A stretch of DNA of 9,214 nucleotides from an uncultured Flavobacteriales bacterium. GTDB lineage: Bacteria > Bacteroidota > Bacteroidia > Flavobacteriales > Crocinitomicaceae. The position numbers and the translations under genes were made by a program. This document shows positions 1 to 6,398 of this stretch, in pieces. The notes under the pieces were generated by a model, which ran no database searches, had not been told where the DNA came from, and saw only the letters and a list, made by a program, of their open reading frames with translations. Position 1 is the stretch's first letter. Every line of letters begins with the position of its first letter. Location of the stretch: contig CAMLDR010000165.1 in assembly GCA_946478775.1 (NCBI GenBank), positions 1-9,214 of the forward strand, given 5' to 3'.

Positions 1-110
1 TGATGGAAGATAAGTCTCAGATTGATAAAGCCTTAGAAATCGGGGCTTCCAAAGCAAGAGTCATTGCCCGGGAGACCTTAAAACGCGTCCGGGGTAAAGT
101 GGGATACTAA
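1..110 (+). CDS. trpS: Tryptophanyl-tRNA synthetase, C-terminal end (partial)
   Basis: Only the last 35 codons are in the window (first complete codon at position 3, TAA stop at 108-110). The tail contains GASKARVIARETLKRVRGKVGY, which matches the usual end of bacterial TrpS, where a short helix with A-R-x-I-A-x-E-T-L-x-x-V-R closes the protein. TrpS is a cytoplasmic class I synthetase that charges tRNA-Trp. The catalytic HIGH and KMSKS motifs lie upstream of the window, so identification rests on the tail alone. The stop is followed by an A5T7 stretch without a GC stem. A hairpin about 100 bp further on is the more likely terminator. Confidence 0.8.
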   Translation, partial: MEDKSQIDKALEIGASKARVIARETLKRVRGKVGY

Positions 111-150
111 AAATTTTTTTATTAGACGATACCGTTTAATCAAAAAATAC

Positions 151-158
151 TATATTTG
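151..158 (+). promoter_or_regulatory. Possible -7 promoter box in trpS/solute-binding gap
   Basis: TATATTTG matches the Bacteroidota -7 consensus TAnnTTTG. No good TTTG -33 box is seen at the expected 19-21 bp upstream, so the match is weak support. If used, transcription would start near 163-165, immediately before a 7-bp inverted repeat and about 170 bp before the lipoprotein gene. Confidence 0.3.
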
Positions 159-165
159 AATCAAC

Positions 166-184
166 TTATGTTACACCAACATAA
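166..184 (+). repeat. Perfect 7-bp inverted repeat (hairpin or operator)
   Basis: TTATGTT (166-172) and AACATAA (178-184) are perfect reverse complements around the 5-nt loop ACACC. It could be an RNA hairpin at the 5' end of a transcript from the box at 151-158, or a protein-binding site. No T-tract follows, so it is not a terminator. Function unknown. Confidence 0.4.
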
Positions 185-210
185 ACTACTCTTATTAAAC
201 CAATATGCTG

Positions 211-240
211 AAGCTCCTCTTATGGGGCTTTTGCCTTTTA
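211..240 (+). terminator. Rho-independent terminator, likely for trpS
   Basis: AAGCTCC (211-217) pairs with GGGGCTT (224-230) in a 7-bp stem containing one U-G wobble, with a 6-nt loop. It is followed by TTTT, interrupted by GCC, and a second TTTT. It lies 100 bp after the trpS stop and 97 bp before the next start. It could end trpS transcription or act as an attenuator in a long leader of the next gene. Confidence 0.5.
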
Positions 241-305
241 AAAGAGTTAGGACTAAATATTACGGTGTATATTTCTTCCAAACCACTAACATTTGTTTTA
301 AATGT

Positions 306-313
306 TATTTTTG
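306..313 (+). promoter_or_regulatory. -7 promoter box for the solute-binding lipoprotein gene
   Basis: TATTTTTG fits TAnnTTTG and ends 24 nt before the chosen ATG at 337. The spacing resembles that of the -7 boxes of other genes in this window. No TTTG is present at the right distance for a -33 box. Transcription from here would give a leader of roughly 15-20 nt and exclude the upstream in-frame ATG at 205. Confidence 0.4.
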
Positions 314-336
314 TAAAACACTGCAACGCGCTTACT

Positions 337-2055
337 ATGTTTAAACAGTTGGTTATTATTTCCATGGTTGCTGTCGGGTTTGCCGGCTGCTCAGATGATT
401 CTGTGAACGTTGAAGATCTGAAAGCAATCGGCGGTGCCAAATATGGAGGAACATTTCGATTCATGTCTTCGGAAAAAATCGAGGCCCTCATTCCACTTCA
501 AGCTACCACACTTTACACTCAACGGATTACTTCCCAAATCTTTGATCCTATCTTACGGTTAGATGCATCCGGATCCAAAGTCATTCCATCCGTTGCAGAG
601 AGTTTCTCCGTTTCTGAAGATGGCAAATCATACACTTTGAACATCCGAAAAGGGATTTATTTTCACCCGGACGAATGTTTGGATGGCGAAGGGCGGGAAC
701 TAACTGCGGATGATGTAAAATTTACACTCGATATGTCGTGCAGCGGCTTGAAATTAAACGAAGTCAGCTTTATGCTGAATGATCGGGTGGTGGGTGCTTC
801 CGACTTTAATAAAGCTACTAAAACACAGTTTAAACCAGGTGGAGTTTCGGGAATCAAAGTTCTGGACAGGTACAAGGTTCAAATCAAACTGGTAGAAGCT
901 TTCGCAGGTTTCGATAAATTACTGACCTATACCGGTTTCGGGGTTTTTCCTAAAGAAGCGTATGATTTCTACCAGGACGACATCAAAAAGCATCCGGTTG
1001 GAACGGGACCTTTCATGCTGGAAGAGTTTTCCGACATGGGTTTGAAACTGAAACGAAACCCAAATTATTGGGGCAAGGACCAGTTTGGAAATCAACTTCC
1101 GTTTCTTGCAGCTATTGAACTGAGTTATACCAAGAATAAGCGAAGTGAACTCATTGCATTCAGAGAACGTCAAATTGACCTGGTATTGGAAATCCCAACC
1201 GACGAGGTAGATAATATCTTAGGTTCTTTGCAGGAAGCACAGGAAGGCAAAACTGTTAAGCACAAAGTCGACTCAAAGCAATCCTTTTCAGTGACGTTCT
1301 TAGGAATGTCCCAACAAAATCCGGTATTCAAGGATATGCGTGTAAGGCAAGCCATTAATCACGCGATCGATCGTGAGGGTTTGGTGAACCATACTTTACA
1401 GGGCGAAGGTTATCCGGTTCTGAACGGGTTTATCCCAAACACCGAGTTCTTTCCAGCAAATCGTGTCAAAGGACCTGATTTCAATTTAAACAAGGCGAAC
1501 GCATTGCTCTCCCAGGCAGGTTTTGCTAACGGAGAAGGTTTTCCGCCTTTGGTCATTTATGTAAGCGGTAATAAAGACGCTGCAAATCATTTACTGGCAA
1601 AAGGGATTGCAAAACAGTTAAAAGAGAACTTAGGTCTTTCTGTTTCTGTAGAACTGGTAAATTTTGAAACGCGCAACAGTTATGTAAAATCCGGGAAAGC
1701 AAGTTTATGGGTTTCCGGGTGGATAGCAGATTATCCGGACGGAGAAAGCTTTTTAAGCATTTTCTATGGAAAATATGCAGATTTGAATTCCGAATTTATG
1801 AATCCGTTCAAGTATCGGAATTCGAAATTTGATGACCTGTATGTGCGTCTGAATAAGGAGCAGGATCCCAAAAAACGCACGGATATCATGGTCGAATGTG
1901 ATCAGTTGATAGTAGACGATGCAGTCGTTGTGCCGCTTACTAATGATGACTTTATTACGATGATCAATTCACGGATTCGAAATTTTAAGACAAATTCGTT
2001 GGAGAATTTAGATTTTTCCAATATATTTATCAAAGAACCACAGGGTTCGGAATAA
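337..2055 (+). CDS. ABC transporter family 5 solute-binding lipoprotein (peptide/Opp-type)
   Basis: Predicted 572-residue extracytoplasmic binding protein of the SBP_bac_5 family, which captures oligopeptides or related solutes for ABC importers. The start at 337 gives a clean lipoprotein signal: a Lys, a hydrophobic stretch and the lipobox F-A-G-C with Cys18. The upstream in-frame ATG at 205 would add 44 residues and bury the signal, so it is rejected. Family signatures are visible: AESFSVSEDGKSYTLNIRKG around residues 87-106, then F-H and LTADDVKFTL, matching the usual AESW-x-x-S-x-DG-x-x-YTF...FHDG...LTA-x-DV pattern. WIADYPDG near residue 462 is typical of the C-terminal lobe. Cys18 is followed by S-D-D-S, resembling Bacteroidota lipoprotein export signals, so it may be surface-exposed. 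No permease or ATPase gene is adjacent, and a strong terminator follows, so it appears monocistronic. The ligand cannot be told from sequence. Confidence 0.88.
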   Translation: MFKQLVIISMVAVGFAGCSDDSVNVEDLKAIGGAKYGGTFRFMSSEKIEALIPLQATTLYTQRITSQIFDPILRLDASGSKVIPSVAESFSVSEDGKSYTLNIRKGIYFHPDECLDGEGRELTADDVKFTLDMSCSGLKLNEVSFMLNDRVVGASDFNKATKTQFKPGGVSGIKVLDRYKVQIKLVEAFAGFDKLLTYTGFGVFPKEAYDFYQDDIKKHPVGTGPFMLEEFSDMGLKLKRNPNYWGKDQFGNQLPFLAAIELSYTKNKRSELIAFRERQIDLVLEIPTDEVDNILGSLQEAQEGKTVKHKVDSKQSFSVTFLGMSQQNPVFKDMRVRQAINHAIDREGLVNHTLQGEGYPVLNGFIPNTEFFPANRVKGPDFNLNKANALLSQAGFANGEGFPPLVIYVSGNKDAANHLLAKGIAKQLKENLGLSVSVELVNFETRNSYVKSGKASLWVSGWIADYPDGESFLSIFYGKYADLNSEFMNPFKYRNSKFDDLYVRLNKEQDPKKRTDIMVECDQLIVDDAVVVPLTNDDFITMINSRIRNFKTNSLENLDFSNIFIKEPQGSE

Positions 2056-2086
2056 ATTTTTAACTAACTCTCAGCTTGCAAAAGTT

Positions 2087-2120
2087 AAAGGCAGTCCAAG
2101 GCGGATTGCCTTTTTTTATT
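2087..2120 (+). terminator. Strong rho-independent terminator after the lipoprotein gene
   Basis: A 10-bp stem, AAGGCAGTCC (2088-2097) with GGATTGCCTT (2103-2112), has a single G-U wobble and a 5-nt loop. It runs into seven T's (2111-2117), then ATT. It starts 33 nt after the stop, and the downstream ppk1 gene has its own promoter-like box. Confidence 0.88.
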
Positions 2121-2181
2121 GCCTTAACCGGAGTTAACATAATCTCAAAAATTTCTTAACTTAGAATCAAAACATAGCAAG

Positions 2182-2189
2182 TAAGTTTG
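2182..2189 (+). promoter_or_regulatory. -7 promoter box for ppk1
   Basis: TAAGTTTG is a perfect match to TAnnTTTG and ends 19 nt before the ppk1 ATG. A weak TTAG at 2161-2164, 17 bp upstream, could be a poor -33 element. The leader would be about 12 nt. Confidence 0.5.
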
Positions 2190-2207
2190 TCCCTTTATAA
2201 TTAATCC

Positions 2208-4307
2208 ATGGTAAAAAGTTTGGAAACCACTCCTTCGAAAAACAAAACACACGGCACAAAGTATTTCAACCGCGAATTAAGCTGGCTTGCTTTTAATGAC
2301 CGGGTTTTACAGGAAGCCCTGGACGACGAAGTTCCATTGGTAGAGCGCTTGCGTTTCCTGGGAATCTATTCGAATAACCTGGACGAATTTTACCGCGTTC
2401 GTGTAGCAAACATCAAACGCATGATCCAGTTGGAGGATCAAAAAGTGGAAGGCTATAAAGGAACCGCGGAAGAACTCTATGAAGAGATCCGGAATGTGGT
2501 GATCAAGCAGCAACGCAAGTTTGAACACGCTTATGCTTCCATTCTTCACAAACTGAAACTAAAGGGAGTCAAACATTACGATGAACTGACCGTAAATGAG
2601 CAGCAAAAAAACGAACTAAAAAATTATTTCTTCTCTAAGGTTATACACGATATTGTACCGGTTCTCATCGATAAAAAAATGCCTTTTCCAAGGCTGCGTG
2701 ACAAAGCGATCTATCTGGCTGTGCGCATGGAATGGGATTATAAACGGAAAGCCCGTTTTGCGCTTATTGAAATTCCCAATCTGGTTTCCAGGTTCTACAT
2801 TCTGGAATCCGAACAAGAAAAAGGGGTGATCCTGATCGACGATATCATACGTCTGAATTTGGCAGCTATTTTTCCCATTTTCTCTTTTGATACCATTGAG
2901 GCCTTCACCTTCAAGTTTACGCGTGATGCGGAATTGAACCTGGATGACGACGTCTCCATGTCTTTCATTGAAAAAATGGAGAAGAGCATCAAACAGCGAA
3001 AGAAGGGAGAACCCGTGCGTATGGTATACGATCACCGGATGCCCCAGGATCTATTGGAAATGCTGATCCGCAGTCTGAACCTGACATTGGGAATCAACAC
3101 CATTGCCGGTGGAAAGTACCACAATTTCAAGAATTTCATGAAATTCCCGGATTTTGGGAATGATGCTTTCGTTTATCCGCCCTACAAAGCGGTAGATCAT
3201 CCGAGTTTTCACAAACAGCACAGCCTGATAAAAGTGATTCTTGAAAAAGACGTGCTGCTGCATTTTCCTTATCATCGTTTTGACCACGTAGTGGATTTAT
3301 TGCGGGAGGCTGCTATTGATCCCAAGGTTTCAACCATCAAAATCAATATTTACCGGGTTGCGAAGAATTCCCAGGTGATGAATGCATTGGTCAATGCCGT
3401 AAGGAACGGAAAAGATGTGACCGTTGTGTTGGAATTACAGGCTCGTTTTGATGAGGAAAACAACTTATTCTGGTCGGAACGAATGAAGGAAGAAGGAGCG
3501 AAAGTGCTGTATGGCCCGGAAGACCTGAAAATTCATTCCAAGCTGATCCAGATCAAACGTATTTCGGACAAAAAGGAACAGTTGATCACTTACGTTGGTA
3601 CCGGGAATTTCAATGAACAATCAGCACAGGTTTATACCGACATGGGGCTGATTACCGTGGACAAGAAAATTGCGGAAGAAGTACATGAAGTTTTCCATAT
3701 GATGGAACACACCCTTCATCACCATCACTTCAAAACACTCATCGTGTCTCCTGTGAATGCGCGGAAAAAGTACCTGAGCCTGATTGCCAACGAAACAAAA
3801 AACGCGAAAAAAGGATTGCCTGCATTTATCCATATCAAGATCAACAACCTGGTGGATCAGCAAATGATCGATAAACTGTATGAAGCTTCTCAGTGCGGTG
3901 TAAAAATAAAACTGATGGTCCGCGGTATTTGCTGTTTGATTCCCGGAATCAAGGGATTGAGCCAAAATATTGAAGTTTTGAGCGTCGTTGACCGCTTTTT
4001 GGAACATACGCGTTTCCTGATCTTCGGAAACAATGATAAACCGCTGCATTTCATTACATCAGCCGACTGGATGGAGCGGAATCTTGATAAACGGATAGAA
4101 GTGGGTACACCTATCTTTGATAAATCCCTGAAAGATCAGATTAACCTGGTATTTGCCATGCAATGGGGTGATCGGGAGAAAGCGCGGATCATTGATAAAC
4201 TACAGAAGAATTCCTATAAAGAAGCAACGGGAACGGAAGCCATTATTCGTTCACAAGTAGAAATCCAAAATTATTACCGGCAATTGGTGGAGAATCTGGG
4301 ATACTGA
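2208..4307 (+). CDS. ppk1: Polyphosphate kinase 1
   Basis: Complete 699-residue PPK1, close to the usual ~690. It reversibly transfers the gamma phosphate of ATP onto inorganic polyphosphate. The N-terminal domain opens with KYFNRELSWLAFNDRVLQEA and contains SNNLDEFYRVR (N57, the counterpart of the ATP-contacting Asn in E. coli). Two phospholipase-D-like C-terminal domains follow. Arg383 in YRVA and Arg413 in QARFDE correspond to the E. coli Arg375/Arg405 positions. His443 in KIHSK is the autophosphorylated His (E. coli His435), followed by YVGTGNFNEQSA. His600 in DRFLEHTR is the second essential His (E. coli His592). All four catalytic residues keep a constant offset of eight from E. coli, so the enzyme should be active. 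No exopolyphosphatase or PhoU gene lies beside it. ATG at 2208 is chosen because the family N-terminus begins about 18 residues in and a -7 box sits just upstream. There is no Shine-Dalgarno sequence. Confidence 0.97.
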   Translation: MVKSLETTPSKNKTHGTKYFNRELSWLAFNDRVLQEALDDEVPLVERLRFLGIYSNNLDEFYRVRVANIKRMIQLEDQKVEGYKGTAEELYEEIRNVVIKQQRKFEHAYASILHKLKLKGVKHYDELTVNEQQKNELKNYFFSKVIHDIVPVLIDKKMPFPRLRDKAIYLAVRMEWDYKRKARFALIEIPNLVSRFYILESEQEKGVILIDDIIRLNLAAIFPIFSFDTIEAFTFKFTRDAELNLDDDVSMSFIEKMEKSIKQRKKGEPVRMVYDHRMPQDLLEMLIRSLNLTLGINTIAGGKYHNFKNFMKFPDFGNDAFVYPPYKAVDHPSFHKQHSLIKVILEKDVLLHFPYHRFDHVVDLLREAAIDPKVSTIKINIYRVAKNSQVMNALVNAVRNGKDVTVVLELQARFDEENNLFWSERMKEEGAKVLYGPEDLKIHSKLIQIKRISDKKEQLITYVGTGNFNEQSAQVYTDMGLITVDKKIAEEVHEVFHMMEHTLHHHHFKTLIVSPVNARKKYLSLIANETKNAKKGLPAFIHIKINNLVDQQMIDKLYEASQCGVKIKLMVRGICCLIPGIKGLSQNIEVLSVVDRFLEHTRFLIFGNNDKPLHFITSADWMERNLDKRIEVGTPIFDKSLKDQINLVFAMQWGDREKARIIDKLQKNSYKEATGTEAIIRSQVEIQNYYRQLVENLGY

Positions 4308-4311
4308 CAAT

Positions 4312-4378
4312 GTTCAAAAGTGAAAAAGTTCAATCGTTCAAAAATTTGAACATTTGGAACCATTTGAACATTTGGAAC
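4312..4378. repeat. Intergenic array of GTTCAAA-type words in inverted halves
   Basis: The left half (4312-4343) reads as four 8-mers: GTTCAAAA, GTGAAAAA, GTTCAATC, GTTCAAAA. The right half (4344-4378) holds the complementary words ATTTGAAC, ATTTGGAAC, ATTTGAAC, ATTTGGAAC, forming two exact copies of a 17-bp unit (4344-4360 and 4362-4378) separated by one C. The halves can fold into a long imperfect hairpin. The array begins 5 nt after the ppk1 stop and ends 3 nt before the stop of the convergent gene, so it may serve as a bidirectional terminator. No other terminator is seen for either gene. Confidence 0.75.
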
Positions 4379-4381
4379 TTT

Positions 4382-6283
4382 CTAGAATCCTTCTTTTTTC
4401 AATTCTTCGGCGTAAGCTTTGTTGATCAGGGGAATGAAAATTTCCACGGAAACCCCGCCACCTGTTTTTTCCCGGATCAGGTAAGAAGAACTGGTCTTAT
4501 TCAATTTGTTGAGTAAATACAAGCGATCGTTGATAATTTCGGATGCTCTTGAAGAATCAATTGCTTTGAGACCTCTCCCATTGTCCTCAATAACGATTGC
4601 CAGTTCATTCAATCCTCTTAATTTGAACCGGATAGTTAATTCACCCACTTTGTTCAAATTGGAGAATCCTTCCAGCACCGTACTTTCAACAAATGGCTGC
4701 AGAATCATGGTCGGCAGGCAAACATTGGACGGATCCAGATTCTCATCCACTTCGAATGAAAAATTAAATGCATTTTTAGAACGGTCGCGCTGCAAAGTCA
4801 GGTAAAAAGTCAGGAATTCAATTTCCCGGTCCAGGGTCATGAAATCATCGTGCGTACTGTCCAGGACCTGTTTCAATAATTTAGAGAACGATTGAATCTG
4901 CCGTTTATAATCGGTTCCTTCAGTAAGACCGGAATTCTGCAACTGATTCAATGCATTGTAAATGAAATCAGGGTTAATTCTAGCGCGGTTCAAACGTTGT
5001 TGAATTTCCAGTCTTTTTTGCTTCTGCTTCATGTTCTTCTGTCTGAAAACCATGAGTACATAAGCCGCAAGCAAGGTGAAGATGATGCTTCCAACCAAGA
5101 TAAGACGCCATTTCAGTTTTCCGATTTGCTGCTGCTGCTGCAATAAACGCCTGTCCTGCTCGTACTCCGCATCTGTTTTTTCCTTTCTGACCCGGTGGTA
5201 CTTTTCAGTAAGCTGGCTAAAAGCCCGGTCATTCTGAATTTTCAGAACACTGTCTTTCATTTTGGACAGATCTTCGTAAACTACCAGCGCACGTTCATAT
5301 TCTCCGCTCAGTTTTGCACAGTTGTAAAGCAATTCCAAAGCATTGGTAACATCATACGGATTACCGATTTTTTGAGCATATATCAAATTGGAATCTGCAA
5401 ATTGATAGGCTTTGTCGTACAATTTCAACTCCAGGTAAATATCAGAGATGTCTCCATAGATAGCTCCACGCTCCTTCCAGTGATAATCCGGATTCGTCTG
5501 GATCAATGCGCTATCGAGGTACTTAAGTGCCAAACGGAAATTCCGGCTGTGATAAGCGTGATCTTCAAATAAGTTATAGATCTGTAGGTAACTCTCCGAA
5601 TATTGGATTTTCTTTGCCAGAACATAGGAAAAGGAAACGGTATTCAGGGCAGAATCCAAATAGATGTTGTTTTTCTCAAGCTGGTAAATTTTGTAGTACC
5701 TGGAAGAAAGCTGAGACAATAAATCGACCTTTGCTTCATTGTCAGATAAAACACGTACAATCGGGTAAGCCAGATTGGCGTAATATTTTGCTTTTTCTTT
5801 GTCTTTGGACCTTCCGTAACTTGCTGACAATCCCAAATAAGCTCTTGAAAGCATGGCATTGTTCCCGGATCTCTGCAGAATTCTAACCGTTTTTGAATAA
5901 GCTGTGATGGAACCGGTGAAATCTCCCTGGTGCATCAAAAGTTCTCCAAGTGTCAGGTTGTTTTCAACATAGGAAGCAGACTTGCAGCGAATACTGTCCA
6001 GAATGAATTTTTCACGGTCCAGGCTCTTCCTGGCATCCTCAAATTGTTCGTTCCTGATCTGAACCTGTGCTTTTAGTTGAAACGAGAAGGCCAGGCATCT
6101 CGGGCTTTTATCCTTCTCCAGTGCTTTGGCGAATTTCCAAAGACTAAACGATTTGTGTTTTGCCGTGCTGTCAAAATCGCGCTGCTCAATAAAATCCTGC
6201 ATGGCCTGGCACGAACAATTCGACTGTGCCTGAATGAATTCGGCAAAACCAACAAAAACCAGACAGAATAATAATCGTTTCAT
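4382..6283 (-). CDS. TPR-containing LytS-type histidine kinase-like protein, probable pseudokinase
   Basis: Predicted 633-residue membrane protein. The ATG at 6283 yields a signal peptide (MKRLLFCLVFVGFAEFIQAQ). A TTG at 6307 would extend it by eight residues but lies upstream of a -7 box. Order of parts: signal peptide (1-20), a periplasmic helical TPR-like region (about 50-345), a coiled coil with a Q5 run (about 357-390), one transmembrane helix (about 394-413, LILVGSIIFTLLAAYVLMVF), then a cytoplasmic His_kinase (LytS/YehU type) and GHKL ATPase-like region. This layout is common for Bacteroidota sensors that pair with LytTR regulators. Unusually, the phospho-acceptor motif INPHF-x-FN reads INPDFIYN (Asp439), and the N-box VENA-x-x-HG reads VESTVLEG (Ser534, Glu538). 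The D-x-G-x-G motif is kept (D567-N-G-R-G571). It may therefore lack kinase activity. No LytTR regulator is present in the window. Its reading frame is intact, so it is not a pseudogene. Confidence 0.85.
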   Translation of the reverse strand: MKRLLFCLVFVGFAEFIQAQSNCSCQAMQDFIEQRDFDSTAKHKSFSLWKFAKALEKDKSPRCLAFSFQLKAQVQIRNEQFEDARKSLDREKFILDSIRCKSASYVENNLTLGELLMHQGDFTGSITAYSKTVRILQRSGNNAMLSRAYLGLSASYGRSKDKEKAKYYANLAYPIVRVLSDNEAKVDLLSQLSSRYYKIYQLEKNNIYLDSALNTVSFSYVLAKKIQYSESYLQIYNLFEDHAYHSRNFRLALKYLDSALIQTNPDYHWKERGAIYGDISDIYLELKLYDKAYQFADSNLIYAQKIGNPYDVTNALELLYNCAKLSGEYERALVVYEDLSKMKDSVLKIQNDRAFSQLTEKYHRVRKEKTDAEYEQDRRLLQQQQQIGKLKWRLILVGSIIFTLLAAYVLMVFRQKNMKQKQKRLEIQQRLNRARINPDFIYNALNQLQNSGLTEGTDYKRQIQSFSKLLKQVLDSTHDDFMTLDREIEFLTFYLTLQRDRSKNAFNFSFEVDENLDPSNVCLPTMILQPFVESTVLEGFSNLNKVGELTIRFKLRGLNELAIVIEDNGRGLKAIDSSRASEIINDRLYLLNKLNKTSSSYLIREKTGGGVSVEIFIPLINKAYAEELKKEGF

Positions 6284-6295
6284 AAAGTTCTTGCT

Positions 6296-6303
6296 CAAAG
6301 TTA
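6296..6303 (-). promoter_or_regulatory. -7 promoter box for the TPR/LytS-like gene
   Basis: On the minus strand the bases read TAACTTTG, a perfect TAnnTTTG match, 12 nt before the ATG at 6283. No TTTG -33 element is seen at normal spacing. The leader would be very short (about 5-8 nt). The box overlaps the sequence that the TTG start at 6307 would need to be transcribed from, which favours the ATG. Confidence 0.42.
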
Positions 6304-6333
6304 GCAAAAAAGGTCTTAAACTGATTTCAGAGG

Positions 6334-6370
6334 AAAAAGAAAAGGAGCCAACCGCTGTTGACTCCTTTTC
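6334..6370 (-). terminator. Rho-independent terminator of the beta-barrel protein gene
   Basis: Read on the minus strand, GAAAAGGAGTCAAC (6370-6357) pairs with GTTGGCTCCTTTTC (6352-6339) over 14 bp with one U-G wobble and a 4-nt loop AGCG. Five U's follow (6338-6334). It begins 28 nt after the stop of the outer-membrane protein gene. It should insulate the next minus-strand gene, which then needs its own promoter. Confidence 0.88.
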
Positions 6371-6398
6371 CTGCTTTGTTACTTATGATGTAAAATCA

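Noticed and set aside
205..336. In-frame upstream ATG that would add 44 residues to the solute-binding protein
   Set aside because: It would place the lipoprotein signal peptide inside the protein, begins within a terminator-like hairpin, and lies upstream of a -7 box at 306-313. The ATG at 337 gives a proper lipobox.
3621..4049. 142-codon open frame antisense to ppk1, and similar antisense frames at 2616-3035 and 195-491
   Set aside because: They lie opposite strongly conserved coding sequence, show no recognisable domain, and are the expected shadows of a real gene.
4310..4516. Short plus-strand frame after ppk1
   Set aside because: It translates the repeat array and the antisense of the LytS-like C-terminus, with no family resemblance.
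5124..5143. CTG/CAG triplet run in the LytS-like gene
   Set aside because: Only four CAG codons plus one CAA encode a short Gln run in the coiled coil; too short to count as an unstable repeat.
6284..6307. TTG start extending the LytS-like protein by eight residues
   Set aside because: The ATG at 6283 starts a textbook signal peptide, and the -7 box at 6296-6303 would lie inside the extended coding region.
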